Shown: positions 8,347 through 17,437 of the stretch, piece by piece | Layout of the letters: each line of letters opens with the position of its first letter | How positions within the stretch are numbered: position 1 is the stretch's first letter | Assembly: GCF_000526375.1 (NCBI RefSeq) | Contig: NZ_JAFY01000002.1 | Location: 868,001-932,000, forward strand | Length of the DNA stretch: 64,000 bases | DNA from: Aminiphilus circumscriptus DSM 16581 | GTDB lineage: Bacteria > Synergistota > Synergistia > Synergistales > Aminiphilaceae | Direction: 5' to 3' | Program-made: the position numbers and the translations under genes | The notes under the pieces: generated by a model | What the model was told of the DNA's origin: nothing | What the model saw: only the letters and a program-made list of their open reading frames with translations | The model's database searches: none

Positions 8347-10662
8347 TCAGTGGGGCGTCGCTTCTTCCGTTTCGCGTTCTTCCGAGGTGGAAGGGGACGG
8401 AGGCTCCTTCCGCGCCTCCGCGGAGGGTGCCTTTCCGTCGCCGAGTTCGAGAACCACGAGGTCGCCGCTCCGGAAGACCGCGTTTCCAAGGGTGGCAAGC
8501 CCTTCCTCGTCGAGCTTGGGAAAACGCTTTCGCTCCGCCGCGCCCACCACGATGTAGCGAATGCCGTAGTGGGAAAGAAGCGCCTGGGCTTCCCCGCTCT
8601 TCGGCGCCTCGTAGATGGCGCGGACCTCCCGGGACCGGCGGTTCGGAAGGTTCGCGTCGTTCCGCCAGAGCCATTCGTGGGCGTGCCATCCGAGGATGGT
8701 GGGGAGCCCCGTGGCCATGGAGATGCGCCCGAAATCGCTGTAGCTCTCGCCGTCCGCCTCCAGAATGGGAACCTGGCCCGTCACGGTTTCGTTGAACCAG
8801 GCGATGGCGGCCCGGTCGTCCTTGGCGCGGAAATTCATGAAATCCAGGCCGTCCAGCCCTTTCCAGGCTTCCCTGGCGGGGTAGTAGGTGCCCACGGCCT
8901 TGGGAAAATAGAGCAGGGGAAGAAGCACCATGAAATAGAAGAACACGGCGAGTCCCTTGCGGAACAAAAGCCTTCGGGGCAGCTCCGCGAGGCGTACCAT
9001 GACGTATCCCGAGGCGATTCCCAAGAGGATGAAGGCCTGGTAGCCGAGCTTGAACATGGTGTTCGCCCGATGGTAGTCCGGGCCGTAGATGTCCTTCACG
9101 TACACCAGCTCCGGAATGGCCACCAGGCCGATCCCCGCCAGGCAGAGCGCCCCCGCGAAGAGATCCCCCGGCGAGAGAGCCCGCCACCAGAGGACGAACC
9201 CCCTTGCCGGTCCGCGCCGTTTCATGCAGCGCCCGAGGAGAAAGAAGACGAAGCCCAGAAAGAGGGTTGCCGTGAGGAGTTTGTCTCCCCACAGGATGAG
9301 GAGTTGCCATGGCAGCGACCGGGACAGAACGGGAAAAATTCCCTTCACGAAGCTCTGGAAACGGAGCAAAAACGGCAGTGCCACCAAAAGCGACAGCGCT
9401 CCCGTGGCGAGGAGTGCTCCCGTACCCCCCGCGAGGGCGCGGAAGAACCGCCCCTTTCGTCGCCAGAGCCAGACGAAGGTGATGCCGCCGAAGAGCGCCG
9501 TGTGCACGGGGAAATCCCAGGAGTTCGTCATCTGCATGATCCCCACGAGAAATCCTCCCAGGGCGAGCCGGTCCGCCGAAGGCCCTCGTGCCGCCGTGGT
9601 GAGGAGGACTCCCAGTGAAGTCAGTGTCACGGGAATGTCCGACACGTGCCCGTGCAGATCCGCCACCACGAAGGAGTAGAGGGGAAATTCGTGAATGGTC
9701 TTGTCCTTGGCGGGAGGAAAATATCCGATATACCTTGTCGCGTCGGGATACCAGTAGCTCTTGGTCGGGCCCGCGTACACTCCCTGGTTTTTGAGAAAGG
9801 GAAGGGCATGTCCGTGGACGAAGCCGTGGAGGTTGCCTCCGCAGGCGACGAGGAGCGCCGCGATGGTTCCCGCGGCAAGATTTTTCAGGAATGCACTCTT
9901 GTCCGTCGCTGCGGCGGAGCGGACGAAACGGGAACGCCGCACCAGGGAGACGGCGGCCCATCCGAGGGAGAAGGCGAGTGTGACGGTCTGGCCGAAGAGC
10001 GTCGCGAGCATGAGGTTATAGGCCACCTGAGGCGCCACTCCCGTGAGGGTGGTGAGGAAGGCGCAGAGGTAATGTCCGAAATAGTAGTAGTTGATGGGCT
10101 CTCCCGCGAGCCACATGTCTGTGGGGGGCATGGTACCGCTTCGGAGGGCGGCGTTCACGAAGCCGAAATCCATGAATTTTTCCAGGCCGTGGATGGAGGG
10201 CTGGAATCCCCGCACCCAGGCCCAGAAAAGAAAAGCCGCGAGAAAGAGCAGTTCTGAAAAGAGAACCTGTTTCCAGGAAACCACTTTCTCCCCATCGCTT
10301 GTCGGAAGAACCGTCTTCGCGATGTGTTCCGGAGTTTCACCGCGTCGGCCGTGTTGCCACAGGAGGAACAGCGCCCCGAGCAGCGCGACGAGAGCCGTGC
10401 TCCCCAGGACGGAGGTACGGCCGAAGGAGGCGATTCCGAGCGCCGCGGCAAGCCAGCTCAGGTAGCCGGCGAAAAGAATTCCCAGAGCTTTGGCGAAGGG
10501 CCACGCACCGTCCCGGAAGACGGGAAGAAGGCGTTGGGCGAAAGGTGCCGCGGCGAGGGTCAGGAAAAGAAGTGCCACCCACCATCGGAGCGCAAGGAAG
10601 AAGAAGGGGGATTCGAGAAAGACGATCCCCTGCCGGAAAAGATGGGGAGCGTAGTCGATCAC
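8347..10662 (-). CDS. DUF2298 (YYY-motif) membrane protein
   Basis: A 771-aa membrane protein with many helices. The stretch PINYYYFGHYLCAFLTTLTG in the N-terminal half is the tyrosine-rich signature of DUF2298 proteins, a family described from Chloroflexi and archaea and thought to be GT-C-like. A C-terminal soluble domain contains HYGIRYIVVGAAERK. The start is GTG at 10662, overlapping the stop of the upstream flavoprotein gene in a GTGA arrangement, so translation is coupled. Its role in glycan transfer is inferred from neighbours. Confidence 0.75.
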   Translation of the reverse strand: MIDYAPHLFRQGIVFLESPFFFLALRWWVALLFLTLAAAPFAQRLLPVFRDGAWPFAKALGILFAGYLSWLAAALGIASFGRTSVLGSTALVALLGALFLLWQHGRRGETPEHIAKTVLPTSDGEKVVSWKQVLFSELLFLAAFLFWAWVRGFQPSIHGLEKFMDFGFVNAALRSGTMPPTDMWLAGEPINYYYFGHYLCAFLTTLTGVAPQVAYNLMLATLFGQTVTLAFSLGWAAVSLVRRSRFVRSAAATDKSAFLKNLAAGTIAALLVACGGNLHGFVHGHALPFLKNQGVYAGPTKSYWYPDATRYIGYFPPAKDKTIHEFPLYSFVVADLHGHVSDIPVTLTSLGVLLTTAARGPSADRLALGGFLVGIMQMTNSWDFPVHTALFGGITFVWLWRRKGRFFRALAGGTGALLATGALSLLVALPFLLRFQSFVKGIFPVLSRSLPWQLLILWGDKLLTATLFLGFVFFLLGRCMKRRGPARGFVLWWRALSPGDLFAGALCLAGIGLVAIPELVYVKDIYGPDYHRANTMFKLGYQAFILLGIASGYVMVRLAELPRRLLFRKGLAVFFYFMVLLPLLYFPKAVGTYYPAREAWKGLDGLDFMNFRAKDDRAAIAWFNETVTGQVPILEADGESYSDFGRISMATGLPTILGWHAHEWLWRNDANLPNRRSREVRAIYEAPKSGEAQALLSHYGIRYIVVGAAERKRFPKLDEEGLATLGNAVFRSGDLVVLELGDGKAPSAEARKEPPSPSTSEERETEEATPH

Positions 10663-12014
10663 GGCACGCTCCTCCCCGGAAAGTCCAGGATCTCGGGGGA
10701 ACGGAGCCCCCGCTCGATGGCGTAGTTCTGGCCCCGGTCCTCGGGGTAGATCTGGGCCATGCAGTTCAGATAGAGATTGGGAATGGGTGTGTGGTGGGGA
10801 GGAATCCGCTTTCCGTATCCCCTGGTCGCCACATGCTGGGCCGAGTCAGCCCGGAAGATGCGGATCCGTTTCAGAAGGGACGGCTCCCACCGCATCCGGC
10901 CCGGCGAGGTCCGCTCGACGGTCCTGGCGAGACGGGAGAGGCCGTCGAGAAACACTGCCGCCACGGTCTCGTCGTCCGCTCGAAAAAGCGGCGCCGAAGG
11001 GGAGAGATAACGGGAGAGATAGACCACGGAGGAGCCGTATCGGGCCGGAGGAAGCAGGTTTGTGTGCTCGATGAGGGCCACAAAGGGAAACTTCTCGTCC
11101 GCGACGGTGATCCAGTAGTAGGGCGAGAGAGGACGGGAGAGTTCCAGCAAGGCGCAAAGGTTCGCCTGGTGAGGGATGGCCGTGAGCGCTTCCCGGAATT
11201 CCTCGGGAAGCTGGGGTGCCATTCTGGCCAGTTCCGCCGGAGCGGTGGTGACGAGAACCTTGGAGAAGGGTTCTTCTCCTTCGGGGGTTCTTACCAGGAG
11301 CGTTCCTTCTTCCTGGGGTATTGCGGAAAGGGAACGGATCGTGAGGACCGGGGTGTTCAGGCGCACCTCGCCTCCCGCGGCGCGGATGCGTGCGGTGAGC
11401 GTATCGTAGAGTACGCCGAAACTTCCCCGGAAATAGCCGAGAATTTCCCGACCCTGGCCCTTTCCCCTGGTGGATCCCCGGAGTTTGGTCTTGTTCCAGA
11501 GCCAGGTGGCGCCCACCTGATCGGCGTAGTCGTCGAACTTGGAGGCCAGAAGAGGTTTCCAGATCGTCTCGTAGACCCGTTTCCCGCCGGTCTCCACGGC
11601 CCATTCCCGGGCGGTCCGCTCCTCCAGATGTTCCCAGGAACGGACTCGCCGTGCGGCGAGAACGAAGAGCCCCAGACGGATCCTGTCCATCAGGGGAAGG
11701 GCACCGAGCCGGAGAAGATCCCCCGGCGTCGTGAAGGGGTAGAGTCTCTCTCCGCTGTACAAGGCATTCCGGGGTGGGAGCCACTCCAGGCGGTCTCCCA
11801 GGCCGATCTCCTCCGCAAGGGAGACCAGGGCCTCGTCGCTGGTGAAGATGTGATGGTAGAAGGCCTCGATGCGCTCTTCTCCCACGGTGACGGTCCTGGC
11901 CATTCCTCCGGAGACGGAGGTACTCTCGAAGACCACCACGTTCGCTCCCCTTCCGGAGAGCGCGTAGGCGGCGGCGAGGCCCGTCGGGCCTGCGCCGATG
12001 ACGGCGATCCGCAT
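10659..12014 (-). CDS. FAD-dependent amine-oxidase/PPOX-like flavoprotein
   Basis: A 451-aa flavoprotein. An N-terminal Rossmann FAD motif VIGAGPTGLAAAYAL is followed by FESTSVSGGMART, as in protoporphyrinogen-oxidase-like and UDP-galactopyranose-mutase-like NAD(P)/FAD oxidoreductases. The middle contains YHHIFTSDE and WKPLLASKF, common in the family subgroup found in polysaccharide loci. The start at 12014 follows GGAGGTG at good spacing; an upstream start at 12077 lacks one. It is the first gene of a two-gene operon with the DUF2298 protein. The reaction is unknown; sugar-nucleotide or lipid-linked sugar modification is a guess. Confidence 0.8.
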   Translation of the reverse strand: MRIAVIGAGPTGLAAAYALSGRGANVVVFESTSVSGGMARTVTVGEERIEAFYHHIFTSDEALVSLAEEIGLGDRLEWLPPRNALYSGERLYPFTTPGDLLRLGALPLMDRIRLGLFVLAARRVRSWEHLEERTAREWAVETGGKRVYETIWKPLLASKFDDYADQVGATWLWNKTKLRGSTRGKGQGREILGYFRGSFGVLYDTLTARIRAAGGEVRLNTPVLTIRSLSAIPQEEGTLLVRTPEGEEPFSKVLVTTAPAELARMAPQLPEEFREALTAIPHQANLCALLELSRPLSPYYWITVADEKFPFVALIEHTNLLPPARYGSSVVYLSRYLSPSAPLFRADDETVAAVFLDGLSRLARTVERTSPGRMRWEPSLLKRIRIFRADSAQHVATRGYGKRIPPHHTPIPNLYLNCMAQIYPEDRGQNYAIERGLRSPEILDFPGRSVP

Positions 12015-12123
12015 GGTACAGCCACCTCCGAAAATGCACGTCTGACGCGCACAGAAAGCTGAATTCGAGTATATCATGAGAAAACGAGAGATAAAGGGAG
12101 CGTCCCGAAGGGAGGGCGGTGCC

Positions 12124-12399
12124 GTGGAGTTGGAACAGCTTCATCTGTGGCTCTCGGGGCGGGTGCAGGGAGTGGGCTATCGCTTTCAGGTTTTCACCGA
12201 GGCGAATCGGCGTAATCTGCGTGGTTGGGTGCGGAACCTGTCCGACGGGCGGGTGGAGGTGCTCCTCCAGGGAACACGGGAAGACCTGCTCGCAATGCGC
12301 GAATGGTGCGCCCTCCGTGTCCGGAGGGCTATCGTCCTGGATGTGGAGGAACGATGGGAAACTCCCGGAATGGTTCTCGGGGAGTTCGAGATTCGGTAG
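12124..12399 (+). CDS. acyP: Acylphosphatase
   Basis: A 91-aa acylphosphatase, which hydrolyses the carboxyl-phosphate bond of acyl phosphates in the cytosol. The signature LSGRVQGVGYRFQVF holds the catalytic Arg, and a second motif GWVRNLSDGRVEVLLQG holds the catalytic Asn. The GTG start at 12124 is preferred: it follows GGAGGG and gives the family's usual length of about 90 residues, whereas the ATG at 12076 adds 16 basic residues. The gene is divergent from the flavoprotein at 12014. Confidence 0.9.
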   Translation: MELEQLHLWLSGRVQGVGYRFQVFTEANRRNLRGWVRNLSDGRVEVLLQGTREDLLAMREWCALRVRRAIVLDVEERWETPGMVLGEFEIR

Positions 12400-12885
12400 C
12401 TCTTGGAGGCTTCACGGGTTTTCCCGGCGTGCCTTTCGTTTGATGGTGGTGATGTGTGGGTGACATCCCTCCGGAAAGGCCGAAGATGTCTTTTTTCGGC
12501 TTTTCCGGGTATGTTCGGCATCTCCGGAATGCCGGTGCCGGGAACCGGGACGGCGCGTTCTCCGTTCCGCAGCACCGTCGGCGTGTCCTCGAAGAAAAAA
12601 CGGTGGGAGGCGAACCTGGCGAACATCGAGGAGAAGATCGGTTTTTACGAGGAGACACGCTCCGGAGGGATCGGAAAGAATCCGGCGTGACCGGAACGCT
12701 CTCTTTTCATTCCGGAGATGCCGCATGTGGCACGGAGTAGTATCTCTTATAGTCCTTTAGACTCATGTGAACGGGGACGAACTCGTCATTTTTACTCCCT
12801 TGGAGACTGCTCCGCTTTTTTGTTTCAGGCGTTACAATACAAAGAGGAAGCACGAACGCACCAGGAAGCGGGGGGAGTGGAAGCC
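12400..12885 (+). other. Non-coding stretch before ftsZ
   Basis: A 486-bp gap between acyP and ftsZ. It contains a hairpin at 12471-12508 (CCGGAAAGGCCGAA / TTCGGCTTTTCCGG, 13 of 14 pairs), possibly the acyP terminator. An open frame at 12403-12690 (95 aa) has no ribosome site and no recognisable domain, so it is not called. The ftsZ promoter must lie here; a TACAAT at 12834-12839 is a candidate -10, but no good -35 accompanies it. Confidence 0.5.
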
Positions 12886-14142
12886 ATGGGAGATGCGCTC
12901 GATGCCTTCGAAATGGAACGGATGCACCGTCCCTATCGGGAGGTCATCAAGGTCGTGGGCGTGGGCGGTGGCGGTACCAACGCGATCAACCACATCGTTC
13001 GAAGCGGCGTGACGGGTGTGGAATTCCTCGCGGCAAACACCGATATGCCCCATCTGGAGCGTTCCGAGGCATCGATCAAGATCCCTCTCGGGCAGAAGCT
13101 TACCCGGGGGCTCGGAGCGGGTGCCAATCCCGAGATCGGCTTTCAGTCGGCGAAGGAATCCGTGCGGGAAATTTCCGAGGCGCTTGCCGGAGCGGATATG
13201 GTGTTCGTCACCGCAGGCATGGGGGGCGGCACGGGGACTGGGGCCAGCCCCGTCGTGGCGGAGATCGCCCGGGAGCGGGGCGCTCTCGTCGTGGGTGTGG
13301 TGACGCGCCCGTTCACCTTCGAGGGACGCCGAAGGGCTCAGAACGCCGCCGAGGGGATCGAGAAGCTCCGGGGAAAAGTGGATGCCCTCATCGTCATTCC
13401 CAATGACCGCGTTCTCGAACTCGTGGATAAGAAGACCCCTCTCGCCGACGCGTTTCGCCTGGTGGATGAAGTGCTCCGTCAGGCCGTCGCGGGCATCACC
13501 GATCTCATTCTCCGCCCCGGATTGGTCAACGTGGATTTCGCGGATGTACGGACCGTGCTCTCCGGTGCCGGGTCGGCCGTCATGGGCATCGGGACAGGGA
13601 AAGGGCCGGATCGGACCGTCCAGGCCGCACGCATGGCCGTCAGCAGCCCTCTCATGGAGACTCCCGCCTCAGGTGCCAGGGGTATTCTCTTCAACATCGC
13701 CAGCGGTCCCGACATCAGTCTCTGGGAGGTGAACCAGGCCGCCCAGGTGGTGGCCGAGTACGCCGACGAGGATGCGAGCATTTCCTGGGGACATGTACTG
13801 GATCCCTCCCTGGAGGGGATGGTGCACATCACGGTCATCGCCGCGGGATTTGTTCCCGGGGGCAAGGAGCGCGGCTCCGGAAAACCCGCGGAATCTCATC
13901 GGGGAGGACGGGAGCGTCGCCGTATCGAACTGGAGGAAACGGACCTGCAGGGACCTTCGGACGACGGACTGCTCTTTCCCCGCACCGACGAGGCGAGAGG
14001 ACAGGGTGCGTCCGTGGACATTCCTACCATCTTCCGTAACGCCCGCCACGGCGAAAGTGGAAAACCCGTGCAGGGGAAGCGTCTCCCCGGGGGAGTTTCG
14101 AGGCGCGATGGATATACGGAGGAGCGGGGAGATCCCTCATGA
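12886..14142 (+). CDS. ftsZ: Cell division protein FtsZ
   Basis: Tubulin-like GTPase that polymerises into the Z-ring at midcell. This 418-aa protein shows [11 protein letters not shown] (residues 25-35), the tubulin signature GGGTGTGA (about 112-119) and the NxxR/T7-loop region [11 protein letters not shown] variable linker leads to a C-terminal peptide DIPTIFR (about 378-384), the tail that binds FtsA/ZipA-type partners. The ATG at 12886 follows GGGGGAG; longer in-frame starts lack a ribosome site. No ftsA, ftsQ or mur gene is adjacent, so it lies outside a classical dcw cluster, and its stop overlaps the next gene (ATGA). Confidence 0.95.
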   Translation: MGDALDAFEMERMHRPYREVIKVVGVGGGGTNAINHIVRSGVTGVEFLAANTDMPHLERSEASIKIPLGQKLTRGLGAGANPEIGFQSAKESVREISEALAGADMVFVTAGMGGGTGTGASPVVAEIARERGALVVGVVTRPFTFEGRRRAQNAAEGIEKLRGKVDALIVIPNDRVLELVDKKTPLADAFRLVDEVLRQAVAGITDLILRPGLVNVDFADVRTVLSGAGSAVMGIGTGKGPDRTVQAARMAVSSPLMETPASGARGILFNIASGPDISLWEVNQAAQVVAEYADEDASISWGHVLDPSLEGMVHITVIAAGFVPGGKERGSGKPAESHRGGRERRRIELEETDLQGPSDDGLLFPRTDEARGQGASVDIPTIFRNARHGESGKPVQGKRLPGGVSRRDGYTEERGDPS

Positions 14143-14519
14143 GTGCTCCGAGAAAAAGGGTTTTTCCCGGAGGAAACCTTTTCGAGTTTTCCCGGGATCT
14201 GATAAGAAGCATCGAAAAAGGCGATCCCCTGGAGAAAGAGTTCATTGAGCCGTTGCTTCCGGACCGGGGAGTTCTGGTGGAGCGCATCGTCTCCTTCGGG
14301 CAGTCCTCTCCGCCCGGTTTCTGGTACGACCAGGAGCGGGACGAGTGGGTGGCGCTTCTCTCCGGCGAGGCCGTTTTGGAATGGGAGGACGGGGGTGTTC
14401 TGGAAGTGCATCCCGGAGACTGGATTTTTCTCCATGCCCACGAGAGGCATCGCGTCGCCCGCACCTCTTCGGAGCCTCCCTGCGTGTGGCTCGCCGTTCA
14501 CGGGAGGATGCGAGGATGA
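14139..14519 (+). CDS. Cupin-domain protein coupled to ftsZ
   Basis: A 126-aa single-domain cupin. Motif 1 is degenerate ([20 protein letters not shown]), followed by [18 protein letters not shown], whose PGD and His residues fit cupin motif 2. Many such proteins bind a metal, but the function is unknown. Its ATG overlaps the ftsZ stop codon by four bases, so it is translationally coupled to ftsZ. A strong intrinsic terminator follows 43 bp downstream. Confidence 0.8.
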   Translation: MSAPRKRVFPGGNLFEFSRDLIRSIEKGDPLEKEFIEPLLPDRGVLVERIVSFGQSSPPGFWYDQERDEWVALLSGEAVLEWEDGGVLEVHPGDWIFLHAHERHRVARTSSEPPCVWLAVHGRMRG

Positions 14520-14561
14520 GGTGTGCGATCACCTTGTACACGACCGTTTCTGGTGGTGTGT

Positions 14562-14607
14562 ACCGGGCGGGTAACTCCCCGAGGGGAGCCTGCCCGGTTT
14601 TTGTTTT
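14562..14607 (+). terminator. Intrinsic terminator after ftsZ-cupin
   Basis: ACCGGGC (14562-14568) pairs with GCCCGGT (14592-14598), with an inner CTCCCC/GGGGAG stem. The hairpin runs directly into TTTTTGTTTTT. A textbook rho-independent terminator ending the ftsZ-cupin transcript. Confidence 0.9.
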
Positions 14608-14627
14608 TCCGGGAAGGCGTTCCGCGA

Positions 14628-14633
14628 TATAAT
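14628..14633 (+). promoter_or_regulatory. Candidate -10 box for the SSB-like gene
   Basis: A perfect TATAAT lies just downstream of the terminator and 137 bases before the next start codon. No good -35 hexamer is placed 16-18 bases upstream, so only the -10 element is supported. Confidence 0.4.
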
Positions 14634-14770
14634 GGTGCACAGAGACGCGAATGCCCGTCCGCCCTTTTCCGCATGCTGCGGAGGGACGGGCGGTGGAAGC
14701 CCTGGGGACGGAGGAACACGGCGGGAAAGGGAGAAAGGGTTGGTTTTCCATGGAGAAGGGAGATGAGGGA

Positions 14771-15067
14771 ATGACACAACCGATCAATGTAGTCCAGCTC
14801 GAGGGGACGCTTCACTTCCTCAAGGGGGAGCAAGTGGGAGAGAACCGGTGCGGCAGGTACTTCCGATTCTCCGTCAGACACGAGAGCAAGGACTACAGGG
14901 GAAATGAACGACACGACTACATACTCGCCCGCGCCTACGATCCGGAGTTGCAGGATCGGCTCCGACAGTGCGGGGAAGGGGACCGGATACTTCTCGAGGG
15001 AAGCGTCCGGTCTTCTGTCGGAAGCGGCGAGATGTATGTTCTCGCCGAAAAACTGGAGCTTTCCTGA
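14771..15067 (+). CDS. SSB-like OB-fold protein
   Basis: A 98-aa protein whose strand pattern (INVVQLEGTLHFL, YFRFSVRHESKD, DYILARAYDPELQ, GDRILLEGSVRSS) resembles the OB fold of single-stranded DNA-binding proteins. It is shorter than a normal SSB and lacks the acidic C-terminal tail, so it may be a PriB-like or accessory paralogue. The start at 14771 has GAGGG 5 bases upstream; an ATG at 14750 is possible. The next gene begins 82 bases after the stop. Confidence 0.6.
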   Translation: MTQPINVVQLEGTLHFLKGEQVGENRCGRYFRFSVRHESKDYRGNERHDYILARAYDPELQDRLRQCGEGDRILLEGSVRSSVGSGEMYVLAEKLELS

Positions 15068-15149
15068 GGGGGAGTTTCATGGGGCAGGCGGGTTGTTTCT
15101 TTCCCGCGTGTCCGGCGGGGGGAGGCGACTCCCTGGAGAGGAAGGGACG

Positions 15150-16724
15150 ATGCGGGTGTTCTCTGTCGCGGGAATGAGTATCCTTCTGATCCTGGGCGTT
15201 CTCGGCGCATGGGATCTGTCTTTTGGGGCACGGAGCGCCTTCGGAGAAGAGCCGGCGCGGTCCGAGGACGTAGCCTCCTCTCCGCCGGAAAGGGTTCACC
15301 TTTATCCAAGCGGCGCCAGAGTGGAGATCCCCGTGCCCGCCGGTGCATTTCTGGTGCGTCTCCCGGGGACCTTCGACGTTTCCCGGATCCGTTTGCAGCT
15401 TCCGGAGGGGAATTCGCCTTCTTCTCCGCCTGATATCGCGTTGCTTCCCCGGGCGGGATGGATTCCGCCTGCTCTGAAGGCTCTGTCGGAAAAAGTCGGT
15501 GAACTTCGGGCCGAGGTGGCGGTTCTCGATGCGGAGGCCGCCGCCCTTCGGCAGTTGACCGGAGCTCTTGAATCCCTGAAGCCCGAAGGCGAGAAGGCCC
15601 TCGATCTGCTCGTCGCCGCCGCCGAGCTCCGCAGAGAGCAGGAACTACGCCTCGCGGAAGTGACGGAAACGCTCCAGCGCAAGCGCCATGAAGCGGAGCT
15701 CTGGAATCGGCAGTTGCAGGAGCGTCTTCAGGAAGGCTACTCCATGGTGATCGAAGTCCGCGGCGACGGTGGGCGCGGCGGCGGCCTCCTCACCGCCTGG
15801 ACGGATCAGGTGCACTGGACGTACAGGTACGTGCTCAACCTCGAAACGAAGAGCGGGAACGTTACGGGCCGTCTGGTCGCTTCGGTGATGCAACGAACCG
15901 GCATCGACTGGGACGGGCCGCTCGTCGTGCATACTGCGGATCCTCCCCGGCTTGTTCGTCCGCCCCGGTTGCGTCCCCTCGTGGTGGACATCGCACAGCC
16001 TCGCCAGGACGATTTCCGTGCGAAAGGCGCCCTTCCCGATGCAGCGCCCGCGCCCTACATGGCCGTTGAGGAGATCGCTCTCGGGAGTGCTCCCGCGCCT
16101 CCCGTCCGGGAGGAGGGCTTGCGGGGCGTGGACATCCTCACGGCAGGGCGCGTGCCTGGAGAGGGCACGTCCACCGAGATTCCTCTGGGCGACCTCGCTC
16201 TTCAGGGGAGCATGGCCATCGTTCTGGTACCGCGTTTCAGCCAGGAAGCATGGCTTCTTGCCGAGGTGGAGACGCTTCCCGAGGCCGTTCTTCCCGGAGA
16301 GGCGGAACTTTCCGTGGACGGCGTCGCCGGGGGCAAAACGACGCTTCCGGCCCGCAGCAAGGGACAGGATCTCACCGTGGCTTTCGGGACCACTCCCCTC
16401 GTCCGCGTGGAGAAGGAAAAGAGTGTTGGTGTGGAGGGAAAAAGCTGGTTGGGCAAGGGACGTCTTGCCGATGGGTACGAGCTGACCGTGACGAACGGCC
16501 TTCCCGCGGACACAGTGGTGCGCATCCTGGAAAGAGTTCCCGTCAGTGCCAACGAGTCGGTGAAGGTGGAGATCAAAACCATGGAGCCGCAGCCCTCCAG
16601 TTCCGACAGGGAAGGGTTGCTCACCTGGGAGATCCCGCTGAAGAGCGGGGAGATCCGCAAGATTGCCGTCCACTATACCCTGACCTATCCGGGGGACAAG
16701 GATCTGGTGTTTCGGGACAAGTGA
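15150..16724 (+). CDS. DUF4139/DUF4140-type secreted protein (MuiA-like)
   Basis: A 524-aa protein with an N-terminal signal peptide (hydrophobic SILLILGVLGAWDLSFGA). A beta-rich segment beginning VHLYPSGARVEIPVPAGA follows, then a coiled coil (about residues 105-200, rich in Glu/Leu/Arg), and a C-terminal region ending LTWEIPLKSGEIRKIAVHYT, typical of DUF4139. Related proteins are annotated as mucoidy-inhibitor-like; the biochemical role is unknown. It is likely exported to the envelope. The start at 15150 follows GAGGAAGGGAC. A bidirectional terminator follows immediately. Confidence 0.8.
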   Translation: MRVFSVAGMSILLILGVLGAWDLSFGARSAFGEEPARSEDVASSPPERVHLYPSGARVEIPVPAGAFLVRLPGTFDVSRIRLQLPEGNSPSSPPDIALLPRAGWIPPALKALSEKVGELRAEVAVLDAEAAALRQLTGALESLKPEGEKALDLLVAAAELRREQELRLAEVTETLQRKRHEAELWNRQLQERLQEGYSMVIEVRGDGGRGGGLLTAWTDQVHWTYRYVLNLETKSGNVTGRLVASVMQRTGIDWDGPLVVHTADPPRLVRPPRLRPLVVDIAQPRQDDFRAKGALPDAAPAPYMAVEEIALGSAPAPPVREEGLRGVDILTAGRVPGEGTSTEIPLGDLALQGSMAIVLVPRFSQEAWLLAEVETLPEAVLPGEAELSVDGVAGGKTTLPARSKGQDLTVAFGTTPLVRVEKEKSVGVEGKSWLGKGRLADGYELTVTNGLPADTVVRILERVPVSANESVKVEIKTMEPQPSSSDREGLLTWEIPLKSGEIRKIAVHYTLTYPGDKDLVFRDK

Positions 16725-16791
16725 AAAAAACCCATGACGTGAAGACGGAAGACTTCCCTGGGGAAGGTTTCGCCATCGCGTCATGGGTTTT
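16725..16791. terminator. Bidirectional terminator between convergent genes
   Basis: AAAACCCATGACG (16727-16739) is perfectly repeated in inverse as CGTCATGGGTTTT (16779-16791). The A-run on one side and T-run on the other let the hairpin stop transcription of both the DUF4139 gene (plus) and the cheY gene (minus). Confidence 0.85.
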
Positions 16792-16792
16792 G

Positions 16793-17230
16793 CTACGCAT
16801 CTTCCCGGGAGGGTGGCGCCGGATCGGGGAATGTTGGAGGTTCCGTGCTCTTGTGAGAAAAGGCCAGCACGTCCCGCACCGTGTCGATTACCTTGATCTT
16901 GTCGAAGGGCTTGACGATGAATCCGAGAGCGCCGCTCTGCAGCGCCTTGAGAACCGTTGATTTCTGCCCCATGGCGGAAATCATGATGACACGTGCTTCG
17001 GGGTCAATGCGGAGAATGCGGTTCAATCCCTCAAGGCCGGAGAGGATCGGCATGGTGATGTCCATGGTCACCACGTCGGGACGCAGGGTCTTATAGAGTT
17101 CCGCTCCCTCGGATCCGTCCGTCGCTTCGCCGACCACGTCGAAGCCTGCATCGGTGAGGATTTTCTGCAACATGAACCGCATGAACGCCGAATCGTCCAC
17201 AATAAGAATTCGGGGTGCTGTCGAGGTCAC
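16793..17230 (-). CDS. cheY: CheY-type single-domain response regulator
   Basis: A 145-aa receiver-only response regulator. It carries the acidic pair D12/D13 in LIVDDSAF, phosphoacceptor D57 in VVTMDITMP, S85 in MISAM and K107 in FIVKPFD, with a short Pro-rich tail. Such proteins relay phosphorylation from CheA to the flagellar motor or another target. The start is GTG at 17230 behind a strong GGGGAGGTGAGG site. No chemotaxis operon is adjacent, but two chemoreceptors occur elsewhere in the window. Confidence 0.85.
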   Translation of the reverse strand: MTSTAPRILIVDDSAFMRFMLQKILTDAGFDVVGEATDGSEGAELYKTLRPDVVTMDITMPILSGLEGLNRILRIDPEARVIMISAMGQKSTVLKALQSGALGFIVKPFDKIKVIDTVRDVLAFSHKSTEPPTFPDPAPPSREDA

Positions 17231-17437
17231 GATTCCTCACCTCCCCTTGGTGCAACGATACCGTGCCGTCTGATGCTATCAGAATACGCGCTCTCCTTCT
17301 TCCAGGCAAGGCCGTAGCGAAAATTTTGCGTGTGTTTTTTAGCAATGGAAGAAAGCGGGAAAGAGAGTTCTTGCGTTTGGTTCGACGGAATGCAAAAGAG
17401 CGAGATGTGCACAGCACTGCGAAAGGGAGTGAAATAT

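Noticed and set aside
12403-12690. 95-codon open frame between acyP and ftsZ
   Set aside because: No ribosome site, no recognisable domain, and it crosses a strong hairpin at 12471-12508. Left as non-coding.
12725-12750. Sigma-54 promoter (TGGCACGG) upstream of ftsZ
   Set aside because: The -24-like TGGCACGG is present, but the -12 GC/TTGC element is missing at the required spacing.
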